This document shows positions 46,501 to 56,368 of a stretch of DNA of 64,000 nucleotides, one piece after another (the first letter of the stretch is position 1; each line of letters opens with the position of its first letter). The translations under genes and the position numbers were made by a program. This DNA is from Muricea muricata (taxonomy: Eukaryota > Cnidaria > Anthozoa > Malacalcyonacea > Plexauridae). The DNA lies in NCBI GenBank assembly GCA_963855995.1, contig OY979730.1, forward strand, positions 4,413,341 to 4,477,340, read 5' to 3'. A model generated the notes under the pieces. That model ran no database searches. It worked only from the letters and a program-made list of their open reading frames with translations, and was not told the origin of the DNA.

Positions 46501-49500
46501 TTGTAACTAACTGTAACTAACTTGACCCGTAATGTAGGTGCAAAATACGCCTTTTCACGAGGATCAAGTTCAGCTACACTATCTATAATATCGAGGCTCA
46601 GACTTAACTTCCACTATCGCTATACCTTAATCAATCTTTTAGCCAGGGGTCGGTTGTTCGACGCCCGTTTAGCTTAAACGGTGGTTAAGCTCAAAATAGA
46701 ACCAAGTTTATAGATTTATTAAACAACCAAACTAAAAGTTTTGAACCTTAATAGAATGATTATGCTTACAACTACATATTTACTGCAAAATATTTAAGTT
46801 AACTGTATTGACGAGTGATGTAAGAGTGTTATTTAATTTTGACTTATCCACCGTTTATGCTAAATGGGCTTCGAACAACCGGCCCCAGTTAATCAGATTG
46901 CTGCATCTTCCCGATCAGGTACAATCAGGTTTCTTGTAAGCCCGGATAAGGTAGCGGTAGCGGTAGCGGTAGTGGTAGTGGTAGTGGTAGTGGTAGTGGT
47001 AGTGGAAATCAAATCTGAACTGACTAATATATGACTAAGAATGACTCCGTCATATGCTGTACACACGCCATGACGTTATCCTTTATTTCATACAGTACAG
47101 ATTACATTTACTATCGCAAAGATTTCTATCCTAAGCTAGGATCTTCATTAGTGCTAATAATAAATTTATTTGGCTTTTCCACAGAACTAAACTTACCTAG
47201 CATACTGTCGTTCATTTACTTATTTTAAACTCAATTTAAGCAGTACCTTCTGTTTCCAAGCTGCCTTCCGTTCAAGTTATTCAAAAACGCTCGACAGTCC
47301 TAGTGGAATAAATTGTCGAAGAAAATATGACAATGCTCTATTCAAACAAGAATCATTAACATTCAATATACTACGGACCAGAAACTAGGTCATAAATTTT
47401 TGGATACATAAAATGTTCAACTGTTTTCGTAAAGGCCCGAGTAAATATTAAGCTCCTTGTATGTTTGCATGGTGATTATTAATCAGAATATAAATTTGCG
47501 GAAACACCACGTAAATTTAACATCGAAGAGCTTTCGATCCGTAAGCTCGGATCCTCATCAGTGCTAATAATAATGCAAGATAATTATTAGCACTAATGAA
47601 GATCCGAGCTTACGGATCGAAAGCTTTGCGATAATAAATTTACGCGGTGTTTCCACAAAAAGTTACGGAACATTATGTGTTTCTGGTTGTCCACTTCGGA
47701 AAACATTGTTGCGGAAACAAAATCTGGTTATGGGGCGGTAATCATGTTTCCGAACAAATTCAAAAACATTTTGTTCAAAGCTTCTACGATTGGTGGGATT
47801 TCCTGCAGAAAGATCGTCATGACCATGGGGAAAAGGAGGACTGAATATACCAATAGCATGAATCATTCTTCCGCAGCTGTTGGGGCAGCTCTATGCAAAT
47901 GAGATGTGAAAGCCTCGATTTTGAATAGCAAAGCTTTGCTTCCATACGTCTCCTAATTTCCCCCAGTTTGCAACATGAGAAACAAACATTTCTGCTTAGA
48001 CATGCACTCCTACGAATCCTATAAGGGCGAGCGTACACACTATTTCTCGCAAAAATATTGCCTGGTTCAGGAAACAATGTTTCAGCAACAATGTTTCTCA
48101 TTCTTCCCTTTTCCCCGGAATTGGAATGAGTGATAATAAATAACGTAGAAATTCTTACTGATTCGAATTCAGCATCTCTGATAGACATAAAGTCATCGTA
48201 GCATTCGGGATTTTGCTGAAACCAAAGGTTTGCATACGATTCCCGCTTTTTAGGAGATAGCAAACGGAATATGAGCTCAGTCATACACAACTGTACTTCA
48301 AGATCTAGGTAGGAAAATTGATAATAGAGAGATCCACTTCTATCGTGTACAAAGAAATAACTGGCAAAACAGCTTAGCGCTGTAAGGAATATTCATGTTG
48401 AAGTAAGGAATATTCTAGTATTTATCCACCAGACATGGTACTAGACATCAAAAAAGATTCGGGTATAAAGTGGTCTCACATGCGATAACCAAAACCCGCT
48501 CTCTCCATTTCAAAATTATACCCATGTCTCGACTACTATCAGGGTCAGCCATTTCAGACTCCATGCAGTTCACCAACTAAACTTGGTCTTCTCTGCAAAA
48601 AACGAACTAAAGGGAAAACCCTGAAAGAGCCCCAAAAACATGGACAGATACCCCGAATTTAGGCCTTATGCTGGTTTTCCCTAAGGCTATTGTCTTCATC
48701 ACCAAGCCTCGCATCAATATGAGAGTTCTGGCAAGTTCTGGTTCAGGGGCCGGTTGTTCGAAGCCCGTTTAGCGTAAACGGTGGATAAGTCAAAATTAAA
48801 TAACACTCTTACATCACTCGTTAAACAGTTAACTTAAATATTTTGCAGTAAATATATAGTTGTAAGCATAATCATTCTATTAGGGTTCAGAGCTTTTAGT
48901 TTGGTTGTTTAATAAATCCATAAACTTGGTTTCTATTTTGAGCTTAACCACCGTTTAAGCTAAACGGGCTTCGAAAAGCCGGCCCAGGCCAGAACTTGAT
49001 ATCTGTTCCGATGCATCCTTAATAGGAGACAAAGTCAGTTGTATTATATATAATGAATATTTTTCAACTCTTACCACCAGCAGTGACCAAAAGGTTATTG
49101 AAGTTTTCTCTATAAAAAAAGAGAGCAAAAACGATTGCGTCAAACCAGGGGGGGGGAATACAGTTTATAACTCAAGTAGCCACAGCTCATTAAGTAGTAC
49201 AAACAATACATATGAGTTTTTGCGCAAATCTGTTGTGAATTTGGTGAAGGGTACTGTACAAGAGTCAAACAATAATATTGAACTTATTTAAGCTAGATTG
49301 TTCGCGTTGTTTTACAAACATATCTATGCCACTACAAAGTATGAGGCAATTGAAACTTTTTCTTATTTGTTTTACTTTTGTAACTACGAAAGTGGCGTCC
49401 CCAAAAACTGTTGTTGATTTAAGTTGAATTTGAAATTTAAGCTGCTTATATCTTGAAAGACATTCTTCTCGACATGTGTGTAATTTCGAGACCACCATCA

Positions 49501-52500
49501 TCGAGATTAGTGCTCGGACAGAACACAATCGTTAAACTATTACTTTTGAACATTGATTGGGAGGGTGCTTATTCATATATTCCTGTTCTGCCCGACGAAT
49601 CTCGTTTGAAAATCTCGTTCGAATCTCGTTTTGAAAAGAACCTGGCCAAGCAGAACTCGAATATATGAATAAATATCCTCCCAATAGACCATACCCATAA
49701 TGACGTCATTTAGTAGTTAAGTATGTAAAACTATTTGAATGTGCCAATATAATTGAATGGTTTAAGTAACAAAAATAAATTTATTTATTTGTGAAATAAA
49801 TATGTTAAATTATTTGTTTCATTTAATGTCCTGGACAAATAAGGACCTAAAAAAATTTAACAATATTGCCATAATTAAATAGTTTTACTCGCTTAACTAC
49901 TAAATGACGTCATTATGGGTAAGGACTGGATAAGACTCACACAAATGGAACTGAGTGCAACTCTCCATTGGAACGCATAAACGATGCAATGGCGATATTA
50001 AGAAACTTTGCGGCCTAAAGAACAGAATTAAAATACATCATTGATGTTCAGTCATATATCACTTCGAAATTCAATGACCTAAAAAGAGAATCTAGCCATA
50101 GGCGGCAAAAATAAACACATTTCGTAAGTTTTTGAATGCGCACACTGATCTCTACATGAAAATACACAGTAAATTAGGCCGCCAATGATCTACCAAGCAG
50201 GATGATTACCTCTTTTCTAATGCTAAGGTGTTCCTTTGCGTCGGCCAATAAACGAAGGCAGGGCTCCACATAGTCCTTAGCAGCTTTTTCCCCTGCAAAT
50301 TGCGAATTTATTCAATATTTAACTTCTCCCATACGACTACACAAATTAGCATATAAACATACAGCCAAATCTATTTGCAGAAAAACAGCATCTTTACCGC
50401 GGACTGGCTATACCTGTATGCTAGTTTTGAATTGCATATGTTCATTTGAAAAGTTTGAAATTTCCACAAATTTATAATTTGATTGCTGTTCACCATGCAA
50501 ACATACAAGGAACTCAAATTTCATGAGCAGTGCATTGGTAAATAGGTCAATCGCCCATGCAAAAGCTTGACACAGATATACTTATTGGTTATTTTATCGG
50601 CTAAAACAACAAAAAATTGGTTGTATCAACCAATATGTTGGTTGCTATTTTAAATAGGCTATTTTAACAAAATGAAGCTTAATACAGTGTATTAATGCAT
50701 GTAAGTTGTTTTTTTAATGTGTTGGCTTTTCGTAATACGAGAATATAATGGACAGTAGAAAGCTCTCCTCAGCCAAAGTCACAGTTATATAATAATAGCC
50801 AATCATGATCGAATTGCGAAACTCACGACTCAAATCATAATTATAAATAATACAATTATCAAATTATCATAAATAATTTATCGTATAATTAATATATATT
50901 TTGCATTTATTTCTGATTATAGCCTGAGCCAAACGGTCCGAATGCTCATATTTGTAATAAAATAAATTTAATTAGCATAGTGTCACAAATTGTTTATAAA
51001 TTTTTATATATATTTCCAAACCTCATTAATAATTCATAAGCAAAATACAAAGAAATCATGACCCGTATCGTTTCTATATATTTGATATAGACTTGCGCCA
51101 AATTTCTTGTTTGATTTTTGCAGTTTAAACAACACCAATGTCCAAAATTTCGATGATAGCGAGTGTATGGAATGATTCACTTTAGAAGCAATATACAAAC
51201 CGCGGAATTCGGTTTATATCAGATCTATAAACACTCGGCTTCGCCTCGAGTTTATAAATCTGATATAAACCTCCTCCATGGTTTGCATATATTACATATA
51301 TTTATATATAATTAGTGTATATATTAACTTATCACAAAGATTCCTTTCACATACCTGTTTCATCAACCTCGAATATGGCCTATAATGTGTAAATGAAATT
51401 TAGTACGAAGGAACATATATGGAAATGCAAGGAAATGCAAAACATATTCTTACACCCCATTTACACGATAATTGCATTCAACATGGCATGGTCACCACAT
51501 CGAGTTCGGTTAGTTTGCGGTCATATTTACTCTCATTTCTACGGTTAGTTGCTATTAAACCCACAATATCAATTAAATTTTAAATATTAATATCAAACAT
51601 CGTGCTTCATTGCCAGTAAACTGTAATACTGATTTTTTTTTACTTAAGCAAAAAAAATAACGAAGTTAAATTTACTTTGTTACTGGCTAACACTGATAAA
51701 AACACATGCAGACGATACAGAAATCAGTAAAGAGAAAAATATCTTACATTTGAATTAAAATATAATTTTGTGGAAACACCACGTAAGTCTATTATCGCAA
51801 AGCTTTCGATCCGTAAGCTCGGATCTTCATCAGTGCTACGGATCGAAGGCTTTGCGACAATAAACTTACGTGGTGTTTCCACAAAATTATATTTTAATTT
51901 GATATTCACCGTGCAAACATACAAGGAGCTTATATCTTACGGTTGCAATATCAGCCAGTATAATGTCGACAATTGAGGAACGTCTTGCTGCTTGTGTCTC
52001 GCTGCAGTTTTGAGCGATTATTTTTGAAAAAACCTTTAAAATGTAAGCAAGAAAAACAAAACGCAAAACATAACATCATTTAAATCTATTCAAATGAATC
52101 ATATAAAGTGCCGGCAATGACGTGAGATTTTAGTTGAAATGAATACATTTCCAAGATCTTTTAAAGGGTACTTAAGAAGATACAGCAATACAGTTTTTTG
52201 GTATATCCATAAGAATCTTTTAAGTAACTAAACAGTATTAATATACACAGTTTGAGCATGAAGGAATATTGACGGACAAAAAAGGATAAAGGCACTAGGA
52301 TACAGACAACTCTTACGTAAATTGCGAAGTGTTCAATTGAACTAATTATATATAAATTGGCGATGGGCTACAGGGCTACTACTGACTTCTTCTTCAACAT
52401 TTCGGAAAGTAGCTATTGAGTAATCAGTTGTGTTACATAAAGGATAATTAACAAGGCAACGGATATTGCAAGTACTTCAAAGATTCTTATCGACAAGCTA

Positions 52501-55500
52501 AAAAAAGACGATACAATTCCCATATTCAACTTGATTCGATATCTAAATTGCACAACTTGTGACATTATTAATGAGCATCTATGAGATTGCGGCATTATTT
52601 TTTTGGCATATATGACACTAAAAAATAACTTAAACTGCATTCTGCGTGCATTTTTGTGGGAAATATGTCGATCGAAGCAAATTAATGATGATTTTTAAAA
52701 ACTAGCATCCACTGTGATGTCATAAGTTGCGTAATTTGCATAGGGAATAAAGTTGAATATCTTTTTTTAACAACTTTATTGGACTTAGCCAAATGGCGAG
52801 AGTACGAACGGGACTCGAAGACCCTTGCAAGGCACTCTCGAGAAGAAGGAAAAGAGTTGGAGAATTATGCTACTAAAGAAGTTAAAAACCATTACCAGCA
52901 GACAATTTAATAAAATATAAGAAAAAACATACTCCGAAAAACAACATCTTGTAAACTCAAGATTCGAGCTTTTAAAAACAAGACAACAATTTTGCGGTGA
53001 TATTTCGACTCTATTTCAAAGTCATTGTCAAACCAGAATGACAATGACTTTGAATTGACAATGACTTTTAAATAGAGTCGAAATATCACCGCAAAATTGT
53101 TGTCTTGTTTTTAAAAGCTCGAATCTTGAGTTCACAAGATGTTGTTTTTCGGAGTATGTTTTTTCTCATAAAGAAGTTAAGAAACTCTTTAAAAAGTATA
53201 AGATGGTTATGTTGTCAGTTTTGGCGATGTTTTCATGGCAGACAAAATAAGTTCGATCAAAATCTCATGGTAAAGTGGCACTTTATAACAACACGAAAAT
53301 TCAAATTTTTGCATTGCAAAGATTGAAAAGAAAATGGTATGAATTGATGTGTTTCTCCATAGACAAACAATTTGGGACTAGTCGATGCGATGTCGGCCAA
53401 AATCTGAAGGCAACTTTCCAGTTTTTCGTATTTTATCGCACCTTGAAAAACCTGCAAGATATTTGACAAAAAAAGACATAATCCATATCTCCATGATACG
53501 TCAGTGTATTTGCATATTAGCACCTCACGGGGAGTGGGATTAGACAAACGAGAGACAAATAACATTCAAAAGATTGTATATATGATGCTAATACTGCACC
53601 CACCCACTCCTATAGTAAAGCTCCGACGCGTGTTTTCCGTTCACACTGCAAATTGCGTCATCATCCCGAGATTGCTTCTTCGCGCGCAATATAATAGTCC
53701 GGCAGATAGAGGCCGATATACTTACCATAACGAGGGGTAATTCCATTTTGGTTTTATCTTGTTCCATATCGTTCTTGCCAGGCGGAAAACGGTTAAGGTT
53801 AGTAAGTATGTTTATAAATGTTGTTCTCGTTGAAATTTCTTATGGGCTCTTGCCAACACTTTTTTGCCGATATTACTGTAAAACTGTATTAGTATTACTC
53901 AAAAAAGAGATATTTCGAATTAAACTTAAGAATAATCGACTTACGTCATCAGAAAGCTCGTAAAAACTAAATTATAAGACATTTAAATGGTCATCTCGAT
54001 TTTTCAAGCGGCGGTTTTTAAGTTATTGATCCTTCAAACTACGAAACAATGCTAAAATCGCGCAAAAAGCTAGGCACTAGTGAAAAAAAATGCTTTCAAA
54101 GGCGCTGATATTGAAAGAATTGGAAAAATTAGAGTGACTATTTAAATGTCTTGTATTTAGTTTTTTACGAGCTTCCTGTTGATGCAAGTTATTTTTTCCA
54201 AAATTGAACTTGAAATATCACCTTTTTTGACAGTAATACAGTTTTATAGTAGTATCATAGGAAAACGTGTTGGCAAGAGCGGGCTCAGGAAATTTCAACG
54301 AGAACAAGATTCAGAAACATACTTACTAACCGTAAAGGAACAAAATAAAACCAAAATGAAATTGTCCCTCGATATGGTAAGTAAACATGTTTTTTTGGTA
54401 CCCCTATCTGCCGGACTATAAGCGTGGAATAATGATGGCGTTAAAGCATGTGTGGGGTTATGTATTCGTTACGTTAGGCGCACGAATATTTCTTTCTTTG
54501 ATCTAGCTATTACTAGGAGGTTAGCACTGGGAACAATTTAAAGCACAGGATATTAGTGCGAGATCATAACGATATAACGGGACATACGTGTGGTGGGAGA
54601 AGTACATCAGAATTTTTCAATTGCAAAAGTTTGTTTTTTTGCAAGATCTTTGAAAAGTATGTAAATAAACCAGGAGAAAAAAAACAATTCACTGAAGTAT
54701 ATAACAGACCAGGGTAATTGGGGGTAAAGAAAGGAAGAAGGAGCAGCACTTGCTGGATACATATCTTTGGACTATAAAAATACTGGTGAAGAAGGGAGTC
54801 ATTTCCCCCTTCCCCCCCCCCCCCCAACACACTTCAAAATACTGCCCACTTTTTACAATCCCCCCCTCCTACAAAATAATCGACAATTAAGATTGAGAAC
54901 AAACCTTTTTCAAAATAGACATTACTTGCTTAAAAGCTGTTTCCTCCTGATTCGGTTTGCCCATTGCCTGGCGATTTTGCACGAGCTCATGGAAACGGCG
55001 AGACAAATCCTTCGGTCCTTCATTTTGATTTACCAAGACCTCAATCTGGAAACAAATATGTATCAGAGAGACACACAATGCATTGTTGGAATCCTAGCAC
55101 AAGGGGCAAGTCAAGCTGGTATTGCATTGATAAATATCATCCCCCTGGCCCAACTCAATGTACCGTTTTGCATTAGATTGTCAATTGTGTGGCGCTTCTT
55201 GTTTTATGTTACTGTTATATTGTACTGTATTTGCGTTCTATTTTATTGTTCTGCATTAGCTTGCATATGGACTTGTGTCCTGTTCATGCTTAATATTGTC
55301 CATTTAATATTGTTCATCATGCTGCATGTTCAAATTAAATTTTGTAGAGTTCACAATTGTTAAATAATCACTAGTAGATTAAGTTACATGTATCTATTAA
55401 CTGACTTTGAATTTGCATTTTTCAACCAGTTATACTTGTAACCTACTTAAATTCTAGCCTACTTTCTAGCTCTTATTTCTCTTCTATTGTTTGCCCTTCA

Positions 55501-56368
55501 GACTTGGTATCCTAGCACACAACCATATATGATATGCACCAGGGAGGACTCCAAGCTAGGGGGGGGGGGTATGAAATGAATCCTCAGTTATAGGTTACAT
55601 GAAGTCCAAAACTCAAAATCCCTTTCCCACAGACAGTTCGATCAATGTAAGCGGAAAGTCAAGATATGCACCAATCAATGGATAACTCCAGGCAAGGGAA
55701 TTTGTCGGTTTGTCCTCTCCCTGAGGCAAACCATTGACTGGTGCATTAAAGACACAAAAATTCTGGTGATATTTCAACTTCATTGCAAAGTTATAATTGT
55801 CAGAACTACTCAATACATTGACAATGACTTTGCAATAAAATCAAAATATCACCAGAATTTTTGTGTCTTGTCTTTGAACAACTCAAATCTTGAGTTTACA
55901 AAATATATAACTTACAACAGAAATACAACTTTGGAATGAAAGAAAGATTAGAATGAGAGGAGAGACCTACATTGTCTATATATTTCAAGGTTAAAACCTA
56001 AACTAAGGCTATAGCAGTTTGTAAACCCAAGCATATTTAACCACGTTGTTCGCTTATAAATTTGTTTGAATTTGCATACAGGTTTGGTGGCCTTTCCTTT
56101 CATTGTGAACACAAACATTACCCTTTTTCCCTCGTATAAGCGGACAATTTAGTTAAATGCATCAATTAACTTAACTTTCACTTTGTTATAAAAAGCAATA
56201 CCCATCTTACACCCAAAGTAGTTGTGATAATTGCCCTTCTGTAAACATTTAAATACTGCACCAAATGACAACATGAATTGACAATAAGTTTTCATGGCAA
56301 TAAAAAAACAAAAATATAAGCGTATTCTTTCGTCTTACTTCGTGGTAGTCGTGGTCCGGTTTACTCAT
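24689..56368 (-). CDS. SYCP2: Synaptonemal complex protein 2-like (SYCP2), meiotic chromosome axis
   Basis: Minus-strand gene over 31.7 kb. Exons seen: 56339..56368, 54926..55045, about 53295..53451, 51355..51379, 50210..50292, 49075..49109 (probable), 48159..48290, 47247..47299, 46343..46388, 46153..46245, 45781..45841, 44985..45079, 43936..44099, 43051..43408, 42120..42532, 41693..41782, 40498..40680, 39427..39553, 38501..38644, 37834..38062, 37641..37726, 36822..37017, 35953..36413, 35295..35396, 33513..33705, 31557..31745, 30943..30965, 30684..30755, 30467..30503, 29428..29616, 28733..28832, 28506..28563, 28307..28401, 27573..27672, 26814..26872, 26456..26534, 24875..24940, 24689..24751. 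This is about 1,590 codons, close to vertebrate SYCP2. SYCP2 builds the axial/lateral elements of the synaptonemal complex with SYCP3. Phase is unbroken from 43.4 to 39.4 kb and from 38.6 kb to the stop. Breaks remain between 53.3 and 48.3 kb, 45.0 and 44.1 kb, and 39.4 and 38.6 kb, where small exons are missing from this model. Confidence 0.85.
25485..26215. repeat. Composite C-rich / TA-rich repeat block
   Basis: C-rich AATAAGCCCCCC-type units occur at 25,490-25,600 and again at 26,105-26,200. Between them lie (TA)-rich DNA and a hairpin block in which AGCCCGCTGA and its complement, and GCATAAATATGTTTTTGGCC and its complement, face each other (25,715-26,000). This looks like one repeat inserted in another, in the intron before the next-to-last SYCP2 exon. 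Confidence 0.65.
31866..32423. repeat. Long foldback element in a SYCP2 intron
   Basis: Ends TATAGGAGATGGACAGTAGG and CCTGCTGTCCATTCTCTATA are complementary. Inside, CATAGATATCTCATGTACAC pairs with ATGAGATATCTATGG and GTCGTTCCCAC with GTGGGAACGAC. No transposase is seen. Confidence 0.75.
33762..33835. repeat. GC-rich hairpin
   Basis: GCGCAACACAAGAAGGCG and CGCCTTGTTGTGTCGCGC face each other over a very short loop. Confidence 0.8.
33851..34331. repeat. MITE-like element with TTTAAAGGG ends
   Basis: TTTAAAGGGAAATGGCAAC at the left and GCTGCCATTCCCCTTTAAA at the right are complementary. The inner arms (TCTCATTTGAAAGAGA, GGAGATATTTTTAC) are also mirrored with decay. A partial relative ending GCTGTTTCCCTTTAAA lies near 39,640-39,968. 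Confidence 0.75.
34337..34520. repeat. Inverted repeat with CACGTACGTG stem
   Basis: TTACACGTACGTGCACGCAC and GTGCGTGTGCGTACGTGTGTAA are mirrored about 120 bases apart, directly next to the preceding element. Confidence 0.7.
34691..35270. repeat. 580-bp foldback element beside a SYCP2 exon
   Basis: Arms of about 280 bases: GGTTCAATACTG...GGAAAATTCACGA, AACAACAAAGAGTA, CGACAGTTGT-type and TAAGAGAAATCATTTTATGA blocks are all mirrored on the other side. The right end lies 24 bases from the donor end (35,294) of the SYCP2 exon 35295..35396. Confidence 0.85.
35740..35925. repeat. Tandem duplication, unit about 95 bp
   Basis: AAAATTCATGCCACTTAGA, GAGTTTCATTATA and ATACATTTACATATC occur twice in direct order. 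The second copy lacks a short internal block. It lies between SYCP2 exons 35953..36413 and 35295..35396. Confidence 0.8.
37300..37400. repeat. GATAATCTCACATGTGAG repeat family (copy 2, inverted)
   Basis: Carries TTTTCACATGTGAAATCATC, ATAATCTCACATGTGAGATA and ATCAGTGCCCGAAATCC, the reverse of the copy at 20,276-20,360. Confidence 0.75.
39005..39230. repeat. Repeat pair: GATAATCTCACATG copy 3 joined to a MITE fragment
   Basis: ATAAAATCGATAATCTCACATG precedes CAGACGGACCTAGAGAGTTAATTGAG and mirrored CAATTTCTTTTAAAATCA / AAAAGAAATCATTTGGGC. The same two parts are joined in the same order at 42,590-42,838. Confidence 0.7.
39246..39377. repeat. Tandem duplication, unit 65-66 bp
   Basis: GTACAATGCTGGTGGGGTTA through TTACACATTT is present twice in direct succession with one indel in a T run. 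It lies upstream of the branch/acceptor side for a SYCP2 intron. Confidence 0.9.
40401..40460. repeat. Perfect 30-bp tandem duplication
   Basis: AAAACTTTAAAATCGAGTTT plus AAAATCGTGA appears twice with no mismatch, about 40 bases past the donor of SYCP2 exon 40498..40680. Confidence 0.95.
40706..41028. mobile_element. Foldback MITE with 8-bp target-site duplication
   Basis: CACTGATCTCATAGTAGACTG begins the left arm and CACTATGAGATCAGTG closes the right arm. The arms stay paired inward (TATATGCAAAATTCACTTCC, GTATGGCGGACAA, CGAAAATTT). AGTTACCC occurs on both sides (40,698-40,705 and 41,029-41,036). An 8-bp duplication fits hAT-type mobilisation. It lies 26 bases upstream of the acceptor side of SYCP2 exon 40498..40680. 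Confidence 0.9.
41065..41310. mobile_element. CAGGGGCCGGTTG MITE family, copy 1
   Basis: Ends TAGGTTGTATAAAAGGCGTT and AACGCCTTTTATACAACCGG, then TAGCTTAAACGGTGGATAAG mirrored by CTTATCCACCGTTTAAGCTA. The left tip is damaged (CTAGGG in place of CAGGGGCC). Other copies at 46,644-46,888 and 48,744-48,986. Confidence 0.85.
42590..42838. repeat. Repeat pair: GATAATCTCACATG copy 4 joined to a MITE
   Basis: ATAAAACCGATAATCTCACATG is followed by CAGAGACGGACGTAGAAAG, with the other end CGTTCTAGATTCGTCCCTG at 42,820-42,838. Inner arms TCTTTTCAAATCAAC / AAAAGAAAT are mirrored. Confidence 0.75.
45250..45560. mobile_element. MITE with 9-bp target-site duplication (Mutator-like)
   Basis: Left end CAACCTCGTATCCAGGCTCT and TCTTCTCTACG; the right end is its complement with two changes over 30 bases. 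TCATACTGT occurs on both sides (45,241-45,249 and 45,561-45,569). A 9-bp duplication is the usual Mutator-type mark. There is no transposase. It lies in the intron between SYCP2 exons 45781..45841 and 44985..45079. Confidence 0.88.
46644..46888. mobile_element. CAGGGGCCGGTTG MITE family, copy 2
   Basis: CAGGGGTCGGTTGTTCGACG, CCGTTTAGCTTAAACGGTGG at the left; CCACCGTTTATGCTAAATGG and CGAACAACCGGCCCC at the right. Confidence 0.9.
46951..47006. repeat. Hexanucleotide microsatellite GGTAGC / GGTAGT
   Basis: Three to four GGTAGC units are followed by about six GGTAGT units, a compound simple repeat in a SYCP2 intron. Confidence 0.95.
47450..47660. repeat. CGAGCTTACGGATCGAAAGCT repeat family (copy 2, full foldback)
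   Basis: GGAAACACCACGTAAATTTA, AGCTTTCGATCCGTAAGCTC, GGATCCTCATCAGTGC on the left and their complements on the right form a near-perfect 160-base foldback. Confidence 0.85.
48744..48986. mobile_element. CAGGGGCCGGTTG MITE family, copy 3 (inverted to copy 2)
   Basis: CAGGGGCCGGTTGTTCGAAG at the left and TTCGAAAAGCCGGCCC at the right. The interior matches copy 2 in reverse. Flanking CAAGTTCTGG and CCAGAACTTG are also inverted to each other. Confidence 0.9.
49550..49688. repeat. Foldback related to the 23.9-kb MITE
   Basis: ATTGGGAGGGTGCTTATTCATATATTC and GAATATATGAATAAATATCCTCCCAAT face each other around TCTGCCCGACGA and similar blocks. It resembles the interior of the element at 23,916-24,102. 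Confidence 0.75.
49692..49921. mobile_element. MITE with TACCCATAATGACGTCA ends and TA borders
   Basis: TACCCATAATGACGTCATTT and TAGTAGTTAAG at the left are mirrored at the right, ending CATTATGGGTA. Both borders read TA, as in Tc1/mariner-type insertions. It directly follows the preceding foldback. Confidence 0.85.
51185..51290. repeat. Hairpin with CTCGGCTTCGCCTCGAG loop
   Basis: GGTTTATATCAGATCTATAAAC and its complement flank a palindromic GC-rich centre. It is in the SYCP2 intron just past exon 51355..51379. Confidence 0.85.
51765..51940. repeat. CGAGCTTACGGATCGAAAGCT repeat family (copy 3)
   Basis: TGGAAACACCACGTAAGTCT, AAGCTTTCGATCCGTAAGCT, then the complement ending TTACGTGGTGTTTCCACA and TTGATATTCACCGTGCAA. 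A tail fragment (TTCACCATGCAAACATACAA) also occurs at 50,490-50,510. Confidence 0.85.
52917..53169. mobile_element. MITE with 100-base inverted arms
   Basis: ATAAGAAAAAACATACTCCG, AACAACATCTTGTAAACTCA, AAGATTCGAGCTTTTAAAAA and CGGTGATATTTCGACT are mirrored with only a few changes. A second, more worn copy without its outer part lies at 55,748-55,905. Confidence 0.9.
53694..54420. mobile_element. 727-bp foldback element
   Basis: ATAGTCCGGCAGATAG at 53,694 and its complement at 54,405 mark outer arms. Inside, TACTTACCATAACGAGGG, ATTCCATTTTGGTTTTAT, GGTTAGTAAGTATGTTT and CGACTTACGTC/ACGAGCTTC blocks are mirrored. It lies in the intron between SYCP2 exons 54926..55045 and the one ending at 53451. 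Confidence 0.8.
55748..55905. repeat. Second copy of the CGGTGATATTTCGACT MITE
   Basis: GACACAAAAATTCTGGTGAT, ATTTCAACTTCATTGCAAAG and the complement, ending TTGTGTCTTGTCTTTGAACA and CAAATCTTGAGTTTACAAA, match the arms of 52,917-53,169. Confidence 0.75.

Larger units (their letters stand above)
44985..56368 (-). other. SYCP2: SYCP2 N-terminal ARM-like and middle globular region
   Basis: Start MSKPDHDYHE, then helical segments IEVLVNQNEGPKDLSRRF, KYEKLESCLQILADIAS, AIFEVDETGEKAAKDYVEPC, LIFRLLSPKKRESYANLWF and SIRDAEFES. The run DCRAFLNNLNGRQLGNR, VYSISCKK, VECPSDNEDGTFWTDFN and MGSKSISFF corresponds block by block to the vertebrate SYCP2 segment with EFETDCRIFLNLVNG, then PSDEKLEEFWIDFNLGSQTL. 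The segment SQEILLLIQLNEPAH follows, as in the SYCP2 domain beyond it. These homologies are recalled, not searched, but order and spacing both fit. The exon end near 53,295 is uncertain. Confidence 0.83.

Noticed and set aside
48520..48600. Possible mini-exon RRPSLV before SYCP2 exon 48159..48290
   Set aside because: Splice sites and phase would work, but six residues without homology are not enough.
52440..52520. Possible SYCP2 exon encoding SIRIFEVLAISVALLIILY
   Set aside because: The acceptor side resembles the worn repeat near 39,920 (TTCTTATC.A.AAGC..A), the frame does not align with SYCP2 and no matching donor phase was found.
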